Source: CAYWMD01 sp964458575 (lineage in GTDB: Bacteria > Verrucomicrobiota > Verrucomicrobiia > Limisphaerales > JADLHS01). From it: a stretch of 64,000 nt of DNA. Both the position numbers and the translations under genes were made by a program. Location of the stretch: positions 186,001 to 250,000 of the forward strand of contig CAYWMD010000001.1 in NCBI GenBank assembly GCA_964458575.1. Reading direction: 5' to 3'. The notes under the pieces were generated by a model. It searched no databases. It worked only from the letters and a program-made list of their open reading frames with translations, and was not told where the DNA came from. Positions 1 through 8,434 of the stretch are shown here, piece by piece (within the stretch, counting starts at the first letter, position 1; each line of letters opens with the position of its first letter).

Positions 1-322
1 GGTCAAATAACCGGTGAGTGACCACATGGTTGCTGGCGGGCACTTGCACGTAGTCCACCCAGTTGGTCGTGTCCGGGAGCGCCCGCGCCGTTTGCACAGT
101 GCAGGTGACATTGGTCAACTCGTTAGTCCAAGTGACAAATCCGTCCGGGTTTACTTCGAGAATGGTCGTCGCGCCCGGCCCTACAATCCGGAAGAACCGC
201 GCTTCCTCGGCTTGCGCAACCAACATCAGTGAGACAAAAACCACAAGTGCGTGGAAGAGGCGCAACACAGTCCGCGCCGTTGCGGCTGGCAACTCGATAC
301 AGCGTACAGGCAACTTCTTCAT
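1..322 (-). CDS. Exported protein of unknown function, N-terminal part only
   Basis: The reading frame starts at the ATG at 322 (minus strand) and runs off the left window edge without a stop. An AGGAG ribosome site lies about 7 bases upstream of this ATG, which fixes the start. The first ~39 residues look like an export signal: Lys/Arg-rich start, hydrophobic stretch LVVFVSLMLVAQA, then a likely cleavage before EEARFF. The visible mature part has a short beta-rich segment (RFFRIVGPG, GFVTWTNELTN, WVDYVQVPAS). Segments of this type are common at the N-terminus of verrucomicrobial secreted proteins and sometimes precede a formylglycine-generating-enzyme (SUMF1) domain. That domain is not visible here, so the function is unassigned. 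Confidence 0.7.
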   Translation of the reverse strand, partial: MKKLPVRCIELPAATARTVLRLFHALVVFVSLMLVAQAEEARFFRIVGPGATTILEVNPDGFVTWTNELTNVTCTVQTARALPDTTNWVDYVQVPASNHVVTHRLFD

Positions 323-416
323 AGCTTCTCCTGAAGTTGATTAGAGGATGAAAAACCAAGGATTACCGGTCAATGCGAAATTTCGCGCATCCCGGGTGGA
401 ATTTGCGGACGTAAGG

Positions 417-574
417 CTCTCCCTCACCCCTGCCCTCTCCCGCTGGGAGAGGGGGAATCGTGCTCAGTTCTAAGGAAAGTTGCGCGACAGCATTTGCGGG
501 AGGATCAAAGACGATCACAAATCGAGCGCGTGCTGTTCCCTCTCCCAGCGGGAGAGGGTCAGGGTGAGGGAGAG
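417..574. repeat. Inverted pair of ~39-bp dispersed palindromic repeats
   Basis: Two copies of one sequence lie in opposite orientation at 417-455 and 536-574. Each contains CCCTCACCC, a few bases, then the hairpin CCCTCTCCC-GC-TGGGAGAGGG. The ~80 bases between them hold no convincing gene. Sequences of this CCCTCACCC...CCCTCTCCC type occur as interspersed REP-like repeats in many unrelated bacteria. The head-to-head arrangement would let a transcript fold into a long cruciform. The spacer lies between the outward-reading partial gene and the end of rhaB. Confidence 0.7.
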
Positions 575-644
575 GACTTCGATACTTATCGGAAGCAGGA
601 TGTTGATCGAGTGTCTCGCAACACTTGAGACAGCCGTCCCCGCC

Positions 645-2105
645 TTACTTCACCAGCTTCTCAAACCGCTTGAACGCCGCATCCCACTCGGCTTTCGCCG
701 TCGGTTTGATGGTTTTAACCTCGAACGAATTGCGCACGACTTCACGTGCCGCCTTGAGCGAAGGCAAATGACCGAGAGCAATGGCCTGAATGAGAATGTT
801 TCCCAGCGCTGTGCATTCCGTGGGGCCGGCGATGACAGGAATTTGCAATGCGTTCGCGGCGAATTGATTGAGCAACATGTTCTGGCTGCCGCCGCCCACG
901 ATGTGGAGTTGTTTGATCTTCCGGCCGATGATGCCTTCAAGCTGGCGCAACGTGACGCGGTAAAACAACGCGAGGCTTTCCAGCGCGCAACGCACGAACG
1001 CGCCCGGATTGTCGGGCACGGTCTGACCAGTCTCCCGACAGAAGGCCGCGATCTTGGCAGGCATCTCACCGGGGCTGACGAAGCGTGGGTCGGCGGGATT
1101 GATGAGTGAAGCGAACGGCGTGGCCGCTCCTGCCATTTCAGTCAGCGTCGCGTAATCAAACTCGCGTCCGTGTGCGGCCCATTCGCGCTTGCACTCCTGC
1201 ACGACCCAGAGGCCGACGATGTTCTTGAGCAACCGCACCGAGCCGCCGAATCCGATTTCGTTGGTAAAGTTCGCGTCGCGTCCCTGCGCAGTGATGACGG
1301 GCTTGGGCCATTCCACGCCCATGAGCGACCACGTGCCGGAACTGAGATACGCCCAATTCTTCCCGCTGGCTGGCACGGCAGCCACGGCCGCGCCGGTGTC
1401 GTGCGAACATGAGGCAATGACTTCGATTTGTGGCAAACCGGTTTGCTTCGCGAGGTCCGGACGCAGTTTGCCAAGTTTCGTGCCCGAGGAAACGATGGGC
1501 GCGAACACCTCCTCGCGCAGACCCAGCGCCTTGAGCAACTTCTTGGACCATTTGCCCGTGCGCGGATTGTAAAGCTGCGTGGTACTGGCGAGGGATTCCT
1601 CGTTCCGGGCCACGCCGCAGCAGTAGTGATTGAACGCGTCGCCGATGAGCAGAAGTTGTTTGGCCTTCGCCAGCCGCGCCCGTGGTTCGGCGGCGAGTTG
1701 ATAGATCGTGTTCAGCGCCATGAACTGAATGCCGGTCTCGCTGTAAATCGCCGGCCATTTCACCCGCGCGTTAACGTTCCTGACGCCGCGCGCCGTGCGG
1801 GCGTCGCGGTAGTGCCACACGGGCAACATCATTTTGCCTTTGGCATCGTAGAGGATGTAATCCACGCCCCAGGAATCTGCGCTAAAACTGGCGATGGGCA
1901 GTTTGAGCTTGGCGGCCTTTTTCAACCCGGCCCGAAGTTCGGCAAACAGCACGTCCATGTTCCAATGCAGCGCCCTGCCCCGCTTGACCGGGCCGTTGGG
2001 GAACCGGTGCAATTGTTCGAGGGAAATCTTTCCGCGGTTGAGCGTGCCGAGCATGAGCCGCCCGCTTTCCGCGCCAAGGTCGCAAGCCAGATAATGTGTC
2101 GCCAT
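645..2105 (-). CDS. rhaB: Rhamnulokinase (FGGY-family sugar kinase)
   Basis: The 486-aa protein matches the usual length of rhamnulokinase, which phosphorylates L-rhamnulose to L-rhamnulose-1-phosphate with ATP in the cytoplasm. The N-terminal phosphate-binding segment YLACDLGAESGRLMLG, the central SHDTGAAVAAVPA and the C-terminal ATP-binding segment HIVGGGSQNMLLNQFAANAL are typical of the FGGY fold and of the RhaB branch in particular. There is no rhamnose isomerase or rhamnulose-phosphate aldolase beside it; the nearest possible pathway partner is the HpcH/HpaI aldolase at 16050. It is read divergently from polX with a 167-base gap. Family assignment is firm; the exact sugar is inferred. 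Confidence 0.9.
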   Translation of the reverse strand: MATHYLACDLGAESGRLMLGTLNRGKISLEQLHRFPNGPVKRGRALHWNMDVLFAELRAGLKKAAKLKLPIASFSADSWGVDYILYDAKGKMMLPVWHYRDARTARGVRNVNARVKWPAIYSETGIQFMALNTIYQLAAEPRARLAKAKQLLLIGDAFNHYCCGVARNEESLASTTQLYNPRTGKWSKKLLKALGLREEVFAPIVSSGTKLGKLRPDLAKQTGLPQIEVIASCSHDTGAAVAAVPASGKNWAYLSSGTWSLMGVEWPKPVITAQGRDANFTNEIGFGGSVRLLKNIVGLWVVQECKREWAAHGREFDYATLTEMAGAATPFASLINPADPRFVSPGEMPAKIAAFCRETGQTVPDNPGAFVRCALESLALFYRVTLRQLEGIIGRKIKQLHIVGGGSQNMLLNQFAANALQIPVIAGPTECTALGNILIQAIALGHLPSLKAAREVVRNSFEVKTIKPTAKAEWDAAFKRFEKLVK

Positions 2106-2272
2106 AAAATGATTTCGCGATGTCCGCCCGCCAATCTTATGAAGCGCGAGAAGCGGGTGTCAAAAGCGTTGTGCGAGGTCTCGAACCAGCCATCCAACAT
2201 CAACGTGCCGTCCGATTGCCGCGTCCCAGCTTCAGGCTTTCGTCAGCAGGGGGTCTGCCGCATACTCGCAGC

Positions 2273-4030
2273 ATGGACAAAGACAAAGTCGCGGCAGTGC
2301 TGGTGGAGATTGGCACGCTGCTGGAATTGAAGGGAGAAAATCCTTTCAAGACCCGCGCCTACCATAATGCCGCACGAACGATTGAAAGCTTGACCGAACC
2401 GCTGGCGAAGTTGATCGCGGATGGTCGGCTCGGCGAAACCAAAGGCATCGGCGAGGCGCTGGAAAAGAAAATCACCGAGCTGGTCCAAACCGGGAAACTG
2501 GCTTACTACGAAGAATTGAAGGCGTCCATCCCGCCGGGTTTGATCGAAATGCTCGAAGTTCCCGGGCTCGGACCGAAAAAAATCCAGGCCCTGCAAAAGA
2601 ACTTGGGTGTGGATTCCATCGAGAAGCTCGAAGCCGCGTGCAAGGCGGGCAAGGTCGCCGAACTCGATGGCTTCGGCGAAAAGACCCAGACCAACCTGCT
2701 CGAAGGTATCGAGCGCAAAAGACAATACGCCTCCAAGCATCTGCTCGCCGAAGCGCTGGCGGCCGCCGAACCATTGCTCGAAAGCCTGCGTTCGCATCCC
2801 GATGTGATTCGTTGCAGCACGGCGGGCAGTTTGCGGCGTTGGAAGGAAGTCATCGGCGACATTGATCTGCTGGCCTCCTCGAAAAAGCCGGTCGAGGTCA
2901 TTGACTTCTTCACGGAACAACCCGGCATCCTCAAGGTCATCGCCCAGGGCGACACCAAAGCCAGCGTCCTGCTCGAAGGTGGCATTCAGGCCGATCTGCG
3001 GGTGGTCAGCGACAAGGAATTTCCTTTTGCGCTCGCGTATTTTACCGGCAGCAAGGAACACAACATCGTCATGCGCCAGCGCGCCATCGCGCGCGGCTTG
3101 CGGCTCAACGAATACGGCCTGTTCAAATCCACGGAGGAAACGCGCGACCCCAAATTGCTCGTGGCTTGCAAGGACGAGGCGGACATTTTCGCGAAGCTCG
3201 ACCTGCCGTACGTCGAACCGGAAATGCGCGAGGACCACGGCGAATTCGCCGCCGGCGAAAAAGGCGCGTTGCCCCGACTCATTGAATGGACCGACCTGCG
3301 CGGATCCTTGCACAACCACTCCACCTGGAGCGACGGCCACAATCGCACGGAAGACATCGCGAAGTTCATGGAAGAGCTCGGCCTCGAGTATTGGGCCATC
3401 ACCGACCACTCCCGGTCGTCGTTCCAGGCGAACGGCCTCGATGCAAAACGCGTGCGCGAGCAGCTCAAGGAAATCAAGAACGTCAATGACCAACTCGCCG
3501 AGCGCGGCAGCGATTTCCGCCTGCTCACCGGTTGCGAGGTGGACGTGCTGAAGGATAAACTGGATTTCGACGACGACCTGCTATCGGCACTGGACGTGGT
3601 CGTGGCCAGCCTGCACGTCCCGGCCAACAACGAAGCCGAGAATACGAAGCGATTGATTCGCGCGGCGGAAAACAACTTCGTTCACATGCTCGGCCACCTG
3701 ACCGGCCGGTTGCTGCTGGAACGCGAGCCGTACTCGGTGAACCAACAAGCGGTGATTGACGCCTGCGCCGAAACGGGCACGTGGATTGAACTCAACTGCA
3801 ATCCCTACCGCTTCGATCTGGACTGGCGGCTCTGGCCCTACGCGAAATCCAAGGGCGTGAAGTGCGTCATCAACCCCGACGGCCACCGCAACGAGCACGC
3901 GATGTATCTGCGCCTCGGCGTCGGCATCGCGCGGAAAGGTTGGCTGGAGAAATCCGACGTGATCAACGCGCTGCCCCTTGAAAAGCTAAAGAAGGAACTT
4001 CAAAAGAAACGTGCTGCTGGTAGGAAATAA
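2273..4030 (+). CDS. polX: DNA polymerase/3'-5' exonuclease PolX
   Basis: The 585-aa protein is a bacterial family X DNA polymerase for gap-filling repair. The N-terminal part carries helix-hairpin-helix segments (GLGPKKIQALQ, LDGFGEKTQTNLLEGIE). The nucleotidyltransferase palm has the metal-binding GDIDLLAS near residue 196. The C-terminal PHP phosphoesterase domain begins near residue 345 with LHNHSTWSDGHN and continues through AITDHS and INPDGHRNEH. The open frame extends to an ATG at 2120, but the 51 extra residues look like translated spacer and homologues start near MDKDKVAAVL, so the ATG at 2273 was chosen; no good ribosome site is visible. The length (usual ~570-580 aa) supports this start. 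Confidence 0.9.
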   Translation: MDKDKVAAVLVEIGTLLELKGENPFKTRAYHNAARTIESLTEPLAKLIADGRLGETKGIGEALEKKITELVQTGKLAYYEELKASIPPGLIEMLEVPGLGPKKIQALQKNLGVDSIEKLEAACKAGKVAELDGFGEKTQTNLLEGIERKRQYASKHLLAEALAAAEPLLESLRSHPDVIRCSTAGSLRRWKEVIGDIDLLASSKKPVEVIDFFTEQPGILKVIAQGDTKASVLLEGGIQADLRVVSDKEFPFALAYFTGSKEHNIVMRQRAIARGLRLNEYGLFKSTEETRDPKLLVACKDEADIFAKLDLPYVEPEMREDHGEFAAGEKGALPRLIEWTDLRGSLHNHSTWSDGHNRTEDIAKFMEELGLEYWAITDHSRSSFQANGLDAKRVREQLKEIKNVNDQLAERGSDFRLLTGCEVDVLKDKLDFDDDLLSALDVVVASLHVPANNEAENTKRLIRAAENNFVHMLGHLTGRLLLEREPYSVNQQAVIDACAETGTWIELNCNPYRFDLDWRLWPYAKSKGVKCVINPDGHRNEHAMYLRLGVGIARKGWLEKSDVINALPLEKLKKELQKKRAAGRK

Positions 4031-4063
4031 ATTCTGCCTTCCCATATAATCTGGCGAACCACA

Positions 4064-4783
4064 TTAGTTCTTGGCGAGCCGTTTACGAACTTTGGTCGCT
4101 ACGAGATGGTCATCTCCGTTAGCAAGTGATTGCAGCACATCTGAAGGCGTCAACGGATGGCTAGCAAGTTCGTCAAGAACCCGAGAATGCCTACTCGAAC
4201 GCTTGTGGCGCTGGTAAAGGTAGCGTAGCTGCTCTGGGGTGATGGACTGACGAACCATGATTGCGCCAAGCGCTGACTCGTCCCGCTCAAAGTAATCGAG
4301 AAGAAATGAGACATCCTCTGCTGGAATGGACTGCGGTACCCAGAGCATCTGCCACAGGGCGTGTCGTTCAGGGTTGGAAAGTTTTCGAACACCAGCCTGT
4401 GCGATAAGATCGTGCACCGCATCGGGTTTGAAATGGAGGTCAGAGAATACCTGTCTGTGGCTTGCTGCCGCGCGTCCCTCAGGTGACAGTATGATAAAAT
4501 ATGCGATACCCGACACCCCGAATGTGATGAGAAGTGGCACAACAAACGTGACGGCGAGACGACGGGAATAACTGAGCGTCAGCGATCCAGTCGCAGCGAG
4601 ACAAATCAATGAAATGACGAAGCCCCCAAGATAGCCAAAAAATAGGGGCGGCATGAACTGCCAGTTCCAGCCGCCCTCCTGTAAGCCTGTTGCTCGAGCC
4701 CCAGCCAAGGCGGTGAAACCGGAAAGGAAAGTCGCAGCAGCAACTGCAACGACCCCACCGAGACACTTTGTGATCGTGCGCAT
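4064..4783 (-). CDS. Inner-membrane protein of unknown function
   Basis: The 239-aa product has three predicted membrane helices in its first ~110 residues (around GVVAVAAATFLSGFTALAG, FFGYLGGFVISLICLAAT and VTFVVPLLITFGVSGIAYFII), followed by a soluble ~125-residue tail. The tail is rich in short helices such as LSNPERHALWQMLW and ITPEQLRYLYQRHKR, which may form an alpha-helical repeat. No enzymatic motif is recognised. It starts 5 bases after the stop of a 54-aa membrane protein on the same strand, so the two are probably co-transcribed and may form a complex. The start ATG at 4783 is taken because the first helix follows directly. Confidence 0.75.
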   Translation of the reverse strand: MRTITKCLGGVVAVAAATFLSGFTALAGARATGLQEGGWNWQFMPPLFFGYLGGFVISLICLAATGSLTLSYSRRLAVTFVVPLLITFGVSGIAYFIILSPEGRAAASHRQVFSDLHFKPDAVHDLIAQAGVRKLSNPERHALWQMLWVPQSIPAEDVSFLLDYFERDESALGAIMVRQSITPEQLRYLYQRHKRSSRHSRVLDELASHPLTPSDVLQSLANGDDHLVATKVRKRLAKN

Positions 4784-4788
4784 GCCGC

Positions 4789-4953
4789 CTATTCAGGCTC
4801 AGCGACCGCCGGAAACTTCCGAAGGGCGAACTCCTCACTGCTGTGCTGAACCACCATGCAAGCCCAGACTACCAGAACCAGAGCACCCATCGAACCGCCA
4901 ACAAACAGACTCCTTCGCCATGACTTCTGACTCGCTGGAATGTCGGCGAGCAT
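4789..4953 (-). CDS. Small single-pass membrane protein, 54 aa
   Basis: A minus-strand frame from the ATG at 4953 to the TAG at 4789 encodes 54 residues: a polar N-terminus ending in SWRRS, one clear membrane helix (LFVGGSMGALVLVVWACMVV) and a charged C-terminal tail ending FPAVAEPE. It stops 5 bases before the start of the 239-aa membrane protein, and that spacing plus the helix argue for a real gene. The positive residues before the helix predict N-in, C-out topology. No strong ribosome site is visible upstream. The function is unknown; a small subunit or stabiliser of the downstream protein is one possibility. Confidence 0.6.
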   Translation of the reverse strand: MLADIPASQKSWRRSLFVGGSMGALVLVVWACMVVQHSSEEFALRKFPAVAEPE

Positions 4954-4986
4954 GGGAGGTTAACGATCAATATAGGTTATCCTAAG

Positions 4987-5043
4987 TTATTCATGGCCTG
5001 CGAGCGAGCCGTGCGGAAAGCTCGAGCGGCAGGCGGTGAATAA
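4987..5043. repeat. Imperfect inverted repeat
   Basis: TTATTCA-TGG-CCTGC at the left pairs with GCAGG-CGG-TGAATAA at the right, with three mismatches in the middle block. The 57-base unit could form a hairpin in the spacer upstream of the small membrane protein, or mark the outer border of the IS110 remnant to its right. There is no T-run to support a terminator. Confidence 0.35.
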
Positions 5044-5113
5044 CTTCGCCGCGAACCGGTCAGTGCGCGGGTATCGGATTGGCCTTGTGGCTTCATTTCC
5101 GTTATCGCTTCGT

Positions 5114-5220
5114 AACGACTTTGAGCTTATCGACCGGCCCGTCGGGCGGGGCTTGGCCCTCAACGACTAATCGAGAGGGCGTCTGCTAACGACAGAACGA
5201 CTCTTCTATATTGCTGTCGT
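5114..5220 (+). ncRNA. Candidate left-end (bridge-RNA-like) structured RNA of an IS110 remnant
   Basis: Two clean stem-loops lie in the ~180 bases before the transposase remnant. GCCCTC (5156-5161) pairs with GAGGGC (5175-5180) around a 13-base loop. ACGACAG (5189-5195) pairs with CTGTCGT (5214-5220) around an 18-base loop. Both loops begin, right after the 5' arm, with AACGACT, and a third AACGACT is at 5114-5120. IS110 elements of the IS621 type encode a bridge RNA in the left end just upstream of the recombinase, with two loops that pair with target and donor DNA. The position and paired loops fit, but the RNA and its function are inferred. Confidence 0.35.
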
Positions 5221-5278
5221 CGGGTCAAGCCTACGGGGGACCAGAAATCACAACTCACACCCAACGAAAGGCAACTGT

Positions 5279-5578
5279 ATGACTGCTTGTCCCTATGATC
5301 TCGTCATTGGCCTGGATCGCGCCGATCAAAAGGCCGACCTGTGGGCCGCGGCGTATTACCTGCAACAACGCACCAAAGGTTCCAGCCATCACAGTGCGGT
5401 GCGGGCGCTGGCCTTCAAATGGCAAAGAGTGATCTGGCATTGCTGGCAGGATCGCCGGCCTTATGACGAAGCGGTGTATCAGGCGGCGTTGCGGAAAAAT
5501 GGCAGTGACCTGGTGAAGCTCTTTGACCGCGTCGAACTGGGCAAGAGCCCGTGGAAAAATCCCGCGAAGAAAAATTAA
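5279..5578 (+). pseudogene. IS110-family transposase remnant, internally deleted
   Basis: The 99-aa frame joins the two ends of an IS110-type transposase. Residues ~7-21 (YDLVIGLDRADQKAD) look like the RuvC-like N-terminus, including the first acidic residue of the DEDD set. From about residue 22 (WAAAYYLQQRTKG, then AFKWQRVIWHCWQDRRPYDEAVY) it matches the extreme C-terminus. About 300 residues that would hold the rest of the DEDD site and the catalytic-serine domain are missing, yet the frame is kept, so the deletion was in-frame. The product cannot be an active recombinase. The preceding spacer keeps a possible left-end RNA, so the element might be mobilised in trans. Family assignment rests on recognised motifs only. 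Confidence 0.7.
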
Positions 5579-5633
5579 AAAATCGCTTGCCGGATTACCT
5601 CAGAGGTGAGTTCAGCGACCCGGCGCGCTCTGG

Positions 5634-6272
5634 CTATGCCGCCCGGTCATGATGGGTCTGTGCATGACTCCTGTAATCGGCAAGGAGCAACCCCAATGAC
5701 AGCACCGTGCTCAACGTCCAAAGCACAGTAATCATCAGCTTCGCAGTTCGCCAATCCGCCGCGACGTATCCCTGGGCCATGCAGTCCGGGCCATAGACGA
5801 TGCGCGCGACGATGCATCCGATCAGCTTGCACGTGAAGATCAGGAATCCGCTGAAGACGATCGCCGCGTACGGGTGCGGCGAGACGCGCCGCAACATCCA
5901 AGGCATGACCCCGACCGCCGGCAACGCTGAGAGCACCGCCATCAGCGGAAAGGGGAAATGCGTCTGCACGCCCGCCGCCAGGCCGAATCCTATAAAAAGA
6001 GCAACATTGACGGAAACGGCCATGCTGATCGCCACCATCCTGGCTCGCCACGCTGTGGCCGACTCCCGCCGTCCCCATGCACGATGAAACTCAGTCACCA
6101 GCCAGGCATTGATGACGCCAAGATACAGGCATGAAATCTCCGCGCTGGTTGCCGGATCGCTAACCACCAGGATTGGCAACGGCAGAAACGCGGCGACGGC
6201 CCATACCCCGAGCATCGAGCGAAGCCCGCCTGCAGTTGAAAGCTGGACCGGTGCTGGTACGCAATTTGTCAT
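5634..6272 (-). CDS. Multi-pass membrane protein of unknown function
   Basis: Read from the ATG at 6272 the product is 212 aa with about six hydrophobic helices, including SMLGVWAVAAFLPLPILVV, VSVNVALFIGFGLAAG, LMAVLSALPAVGVMPWML, AAIVFSGFLIFTCKLIGCIV and LMITVLWTLSTVLSLGLLLA. The frame stays open upstream to an ATG at 6377, but those 35 residues are polar and uncharacteristic, so the later start is preferred; the ribosome site is weak in both cases. No family motif is recognised. The gene stands alone between the IS110 remnant and a long spacer. Confidence 0.65.
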   Translation of the reverse strand: MTNCVPAPVQLSTAGGLRSMLGVWAVAAFLPLPILVVSDPATSAEISCLYLGVINAWLVTEFHRAWGRRESATAWRARMVAISMAVSVNVALFIGFGLAAGVQTHFPFPLMAVLSALPAVGVMPWMLRRVSPHPYAAIVFSGFLIFTCKLIGCIVARIVYGPDCMAQGYVAADWRTAKLMITVLWTLSTVLSLGLLLADYRSHAQTHHDRAA

Positions 6273-6377
6273 ATCGGTAACGTGCGGCCTGACATCCACG
6301 CTCGGCAACCGCGCACAGCCATCACCTCGCGTAACATCGTGGTAGCGACGTTGGGAATGCCCGCTCGGCTGCAACAA

Positions 6378-6876
6378 TCGCTGACATCACGATGCGTGAT
6401 AACGCAAAATATGATTTGAGGCAACCACAAGCGCTTGTTTGCGGCGCTTTTTCCAGTTCGCCCCGGTGCCGGATGAGATAATCGTGACGGCGCCGACGGC
6501 GGGGTCTGGTCTGCGCGCGGCGTTGAAACGCTCGGCGGCTGGGCTGCGCCGGCGGGCGGGCGGATCGGGCAGAAGAGAAAACCGCAAAGGAGGAACGTGG
6601 AAACTTCGGCCGGACTGGGTCAACTCACCCGAGGGAAAAGTGATGTGACGGACGAGGTGACTGCCCCATCTCTGCGTTGTTTCCAATGATGACCTGCGTA
6701 GGTCATTGTCGTCCTCCTGATGTCTTCGGGCTGCTTCTGACCGTCGCCGACAACCAACATTCAACCTTGAACGTTCAACATTGCAGGTCAGGGGCAGCAG
6801 GCAGGACGGCCGCCGGGACTATGGCAGCGAGGACGCCTGCCCCACTGCGGGAGGGGGTTGAAGTTGCGCGCGCGGA
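6378..6876. other. Spacer of ~500 bases with a short palindrome
   Basis: No convincing gene is seen. Open frames on both strands (for example minus 6387-6764) have arginine- and proline-rich translations without family features. At 6767-6778 there is the perfect palindrome TTGAACGTTCAA inside a run of related CAAC/TTGA words (6751-6783), the kind of low-complexity inverted repeat found in spacers of these genomes. Confidence 0.5.
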
Positions 6877-8433
6877 TCAGCGAAACTGGAAGGCATACAG
6901 GTCCGTGTTGCGGTAAACGAAGCGCAACCTGACGGGCTCGCCGGCCAGGGCGGACAAGTCACTCTTGCCCTTCCATTTGACCGGGCGGTCCAGTTCGTTG
7001 GCGGTGTGGATGAGGCCGCAGTCTTCGAGCGCGTAACCTTGAATCGCTTGTCCGTTCGCTTCGAGCAACTCGCAACGCAGCATGCCGGTGGCGGAGGTGT
7101 CCACGTTCAAAACCAGTTCGCGACCGGTGAATTTCAGAGGCGGAGTCGTGAATTCGCCGCCGGAATACGCGGCGCGGGCGGAGACGAATCCGTCGCGGCG
7201 CAGCGCCAAGCGGCTGATGATGCTGACCGCGTGCGTCGGGGCCAGGCCGGCGGCCTTGAGCAATTGCTTGTTCCGATCATCACGTCCCCAGCCGTGTGAC
7301 ATGTCGCTGCCGTTGTAATAGAGATACATCTCCCGGCCGTCCAGCGACGGCACCAAGCCGGCGAAGACGCGAGCCATGACGCTGTCGAAATCGCCCTTGA
7401 GGCCCAGACGCACGAAGGGCTGGCGATCAAAACGCTGCCAGGTGATGCCGTCGCGGCTGGCGGCGAACTGGGTGTCGAGCGGGCCCGAGTTGACCGCCAC
7501 CCGGTCGGGAAATTCCGCGAGCTGGCCGGGCGGGTAGCAGAAGTAGGCCTGCGGGAACATGTAATACGCGTCCTGCGCCCACGGATATTTCATGGCGCCG
7601 CTGGTGTAGTAATCCACCACGGGTTTTCCCCCGAGCGAGGCGTCCGCGGAATCCGGACCGAGCACAATCGGCGAGTCCTGCACCTCCGCAAAGCCGTCGA
7701 GCGAAGCGGCCTCACTCCGCGCGATGCTGCGGCCGCGAAACCCCGGCTGAAACTGGTTGCGGCGCATGTAGGCGACGTATTTGTTGATCCGGTCATCCCA
7801 GAAAATCATGTTTTGCGAGTCGAGGTGTTGCCGGTCGTCCGGGCGGGTGAACATCAGGACCTTGTCGTGCGTCTGCCGCCAGTGAATTCCGTCCGGAGAC
7901 GAAAAGCACACGGTCTTTTTCAACTCGTCGGAAATGCGAGTCGCGCAACGGAAGCGTTGGTCGCGCGGCGCAGTGGGATCGTAGAACACCATGCCTTCGG
8001 AACTGAGTTCGGTGATTCCGTTCGCGCCGCTACCGAGAACGATGTTGTTCTTTCGCGTCCCCTTGTAACGGGTCAGGCCGAGATTGGGTTTATCCCAGGT
8101 GATGCCGTCCGACGAGCGCGCATAGCAAATCCCGGCGCGCGACGGGTACCAAAGGTGATAAACGCCGTCCATATAGATCACGGTGCTGTACGTGCCCGGA
8201 CCGCTACCCTCCCAAGGTCGGTCCGCCACCAGGGTGCGCTCGCCGGTTTTGCGCGGCGGATGCACGGCCAGTTCCACGTTCTTTGCAGACGCGAAGAAAC
8301 GTCCATCAATGAACACTTGGCGGCGGTTGCCGAGGTCCAGGATGGCGTCAGGATTCTCCGACAGGTTCGCGGCTTGAGCGGCCACGAACGATGCGGAAAG
8401 CAGAATCAATGGGATGGGAATCAACCGTTTCAT
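6877..8433 (-). CDS. Secreted five-bladed beta-propeller, glycosidase-like (copy 2)
   Basis: The 518-aa product starts with a signal peptide (KRLIPIPLILLSASFVAAQA). The rest has repeated sialidase/GH43-like blades: YHLWYPSRAGICYARSSDG, SSPDGIHWRQTHD and SRDGITWQRFDRQPF. A beta-sandwich tail ends with RFVYRNTDLYAFQF. The fold suggests binding or cleavage of a glycan outside the cytoplasm; no specific glycoside hydrolase family can be fixed by eye. The ATG at 8433 lies one base after the TGA of the upstream paralogue, implying translational coupling, so it was chosen over an in-frame ATG at 8463. It shares most motifs with the 8435-10123 gene, so the pair arose by tandem duplication. Confidence 0.75.
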   Translation of the reverse strand: MKRLIPIPLILLSASFVAAQAANLSENPDAILDLGNRRQVFIDGRFFASAKNVELAVHPPRKTGERTLVADRPWEGSGPGTYSTVIYMDGVYHLWYPSRAGICYARSSDGITWDKPNLGLTRYKGTRKNNIVLGSGANGITELSSEGMVFYDPTAPRDQRFRCATRISDELKKTVCFSSPDGIHWRQTHDKVLMFTRPDDRQHLDSQNMIFWDDRINKYVAYMRRNQFQPGFRGRSIARSEAASLDGFAEVQDSPIVLGPDSADASLGGKPVVDYYTSGAMKYPWAQDAYYMFPQAYFCYPPGQLAEFPDRVAVNSGPLDTQFAASRDGITWQRFDRQPFVRLGLKGDFDSVMARVFAGLVPSLDGREMYLYYNGSDMSHGWGRDDRNKQLLKAAGLAPTHAVSIISRLALRRDGFVSARAAYSGGEFTTPPLKFTGRELVLNVDTSATGMLRCELLEANGQAIQGYALEDCGLIHTANELDRPVKWKGKSDLSALAGEPVRLRFVYRNTDLYAFQFR

Positions 8434-8434
8434 G

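Noticed and set aside
480..1109. 209-codon plus-strand frame starting in the dispersed repeats
   Set aside because: It begins in the CCCTCACCC repeat and continues antisense through rhaB, a well-known type of spurious prediction.
6387..6764. 125-codon minus-strand frame in the long spacer
   Set aside because: Its C-terminal part (AVTIISSGTGANWKKRRKQA) looks protein-like, but most of the frame is low-complexity and there is no ribosome site; left as spacer.
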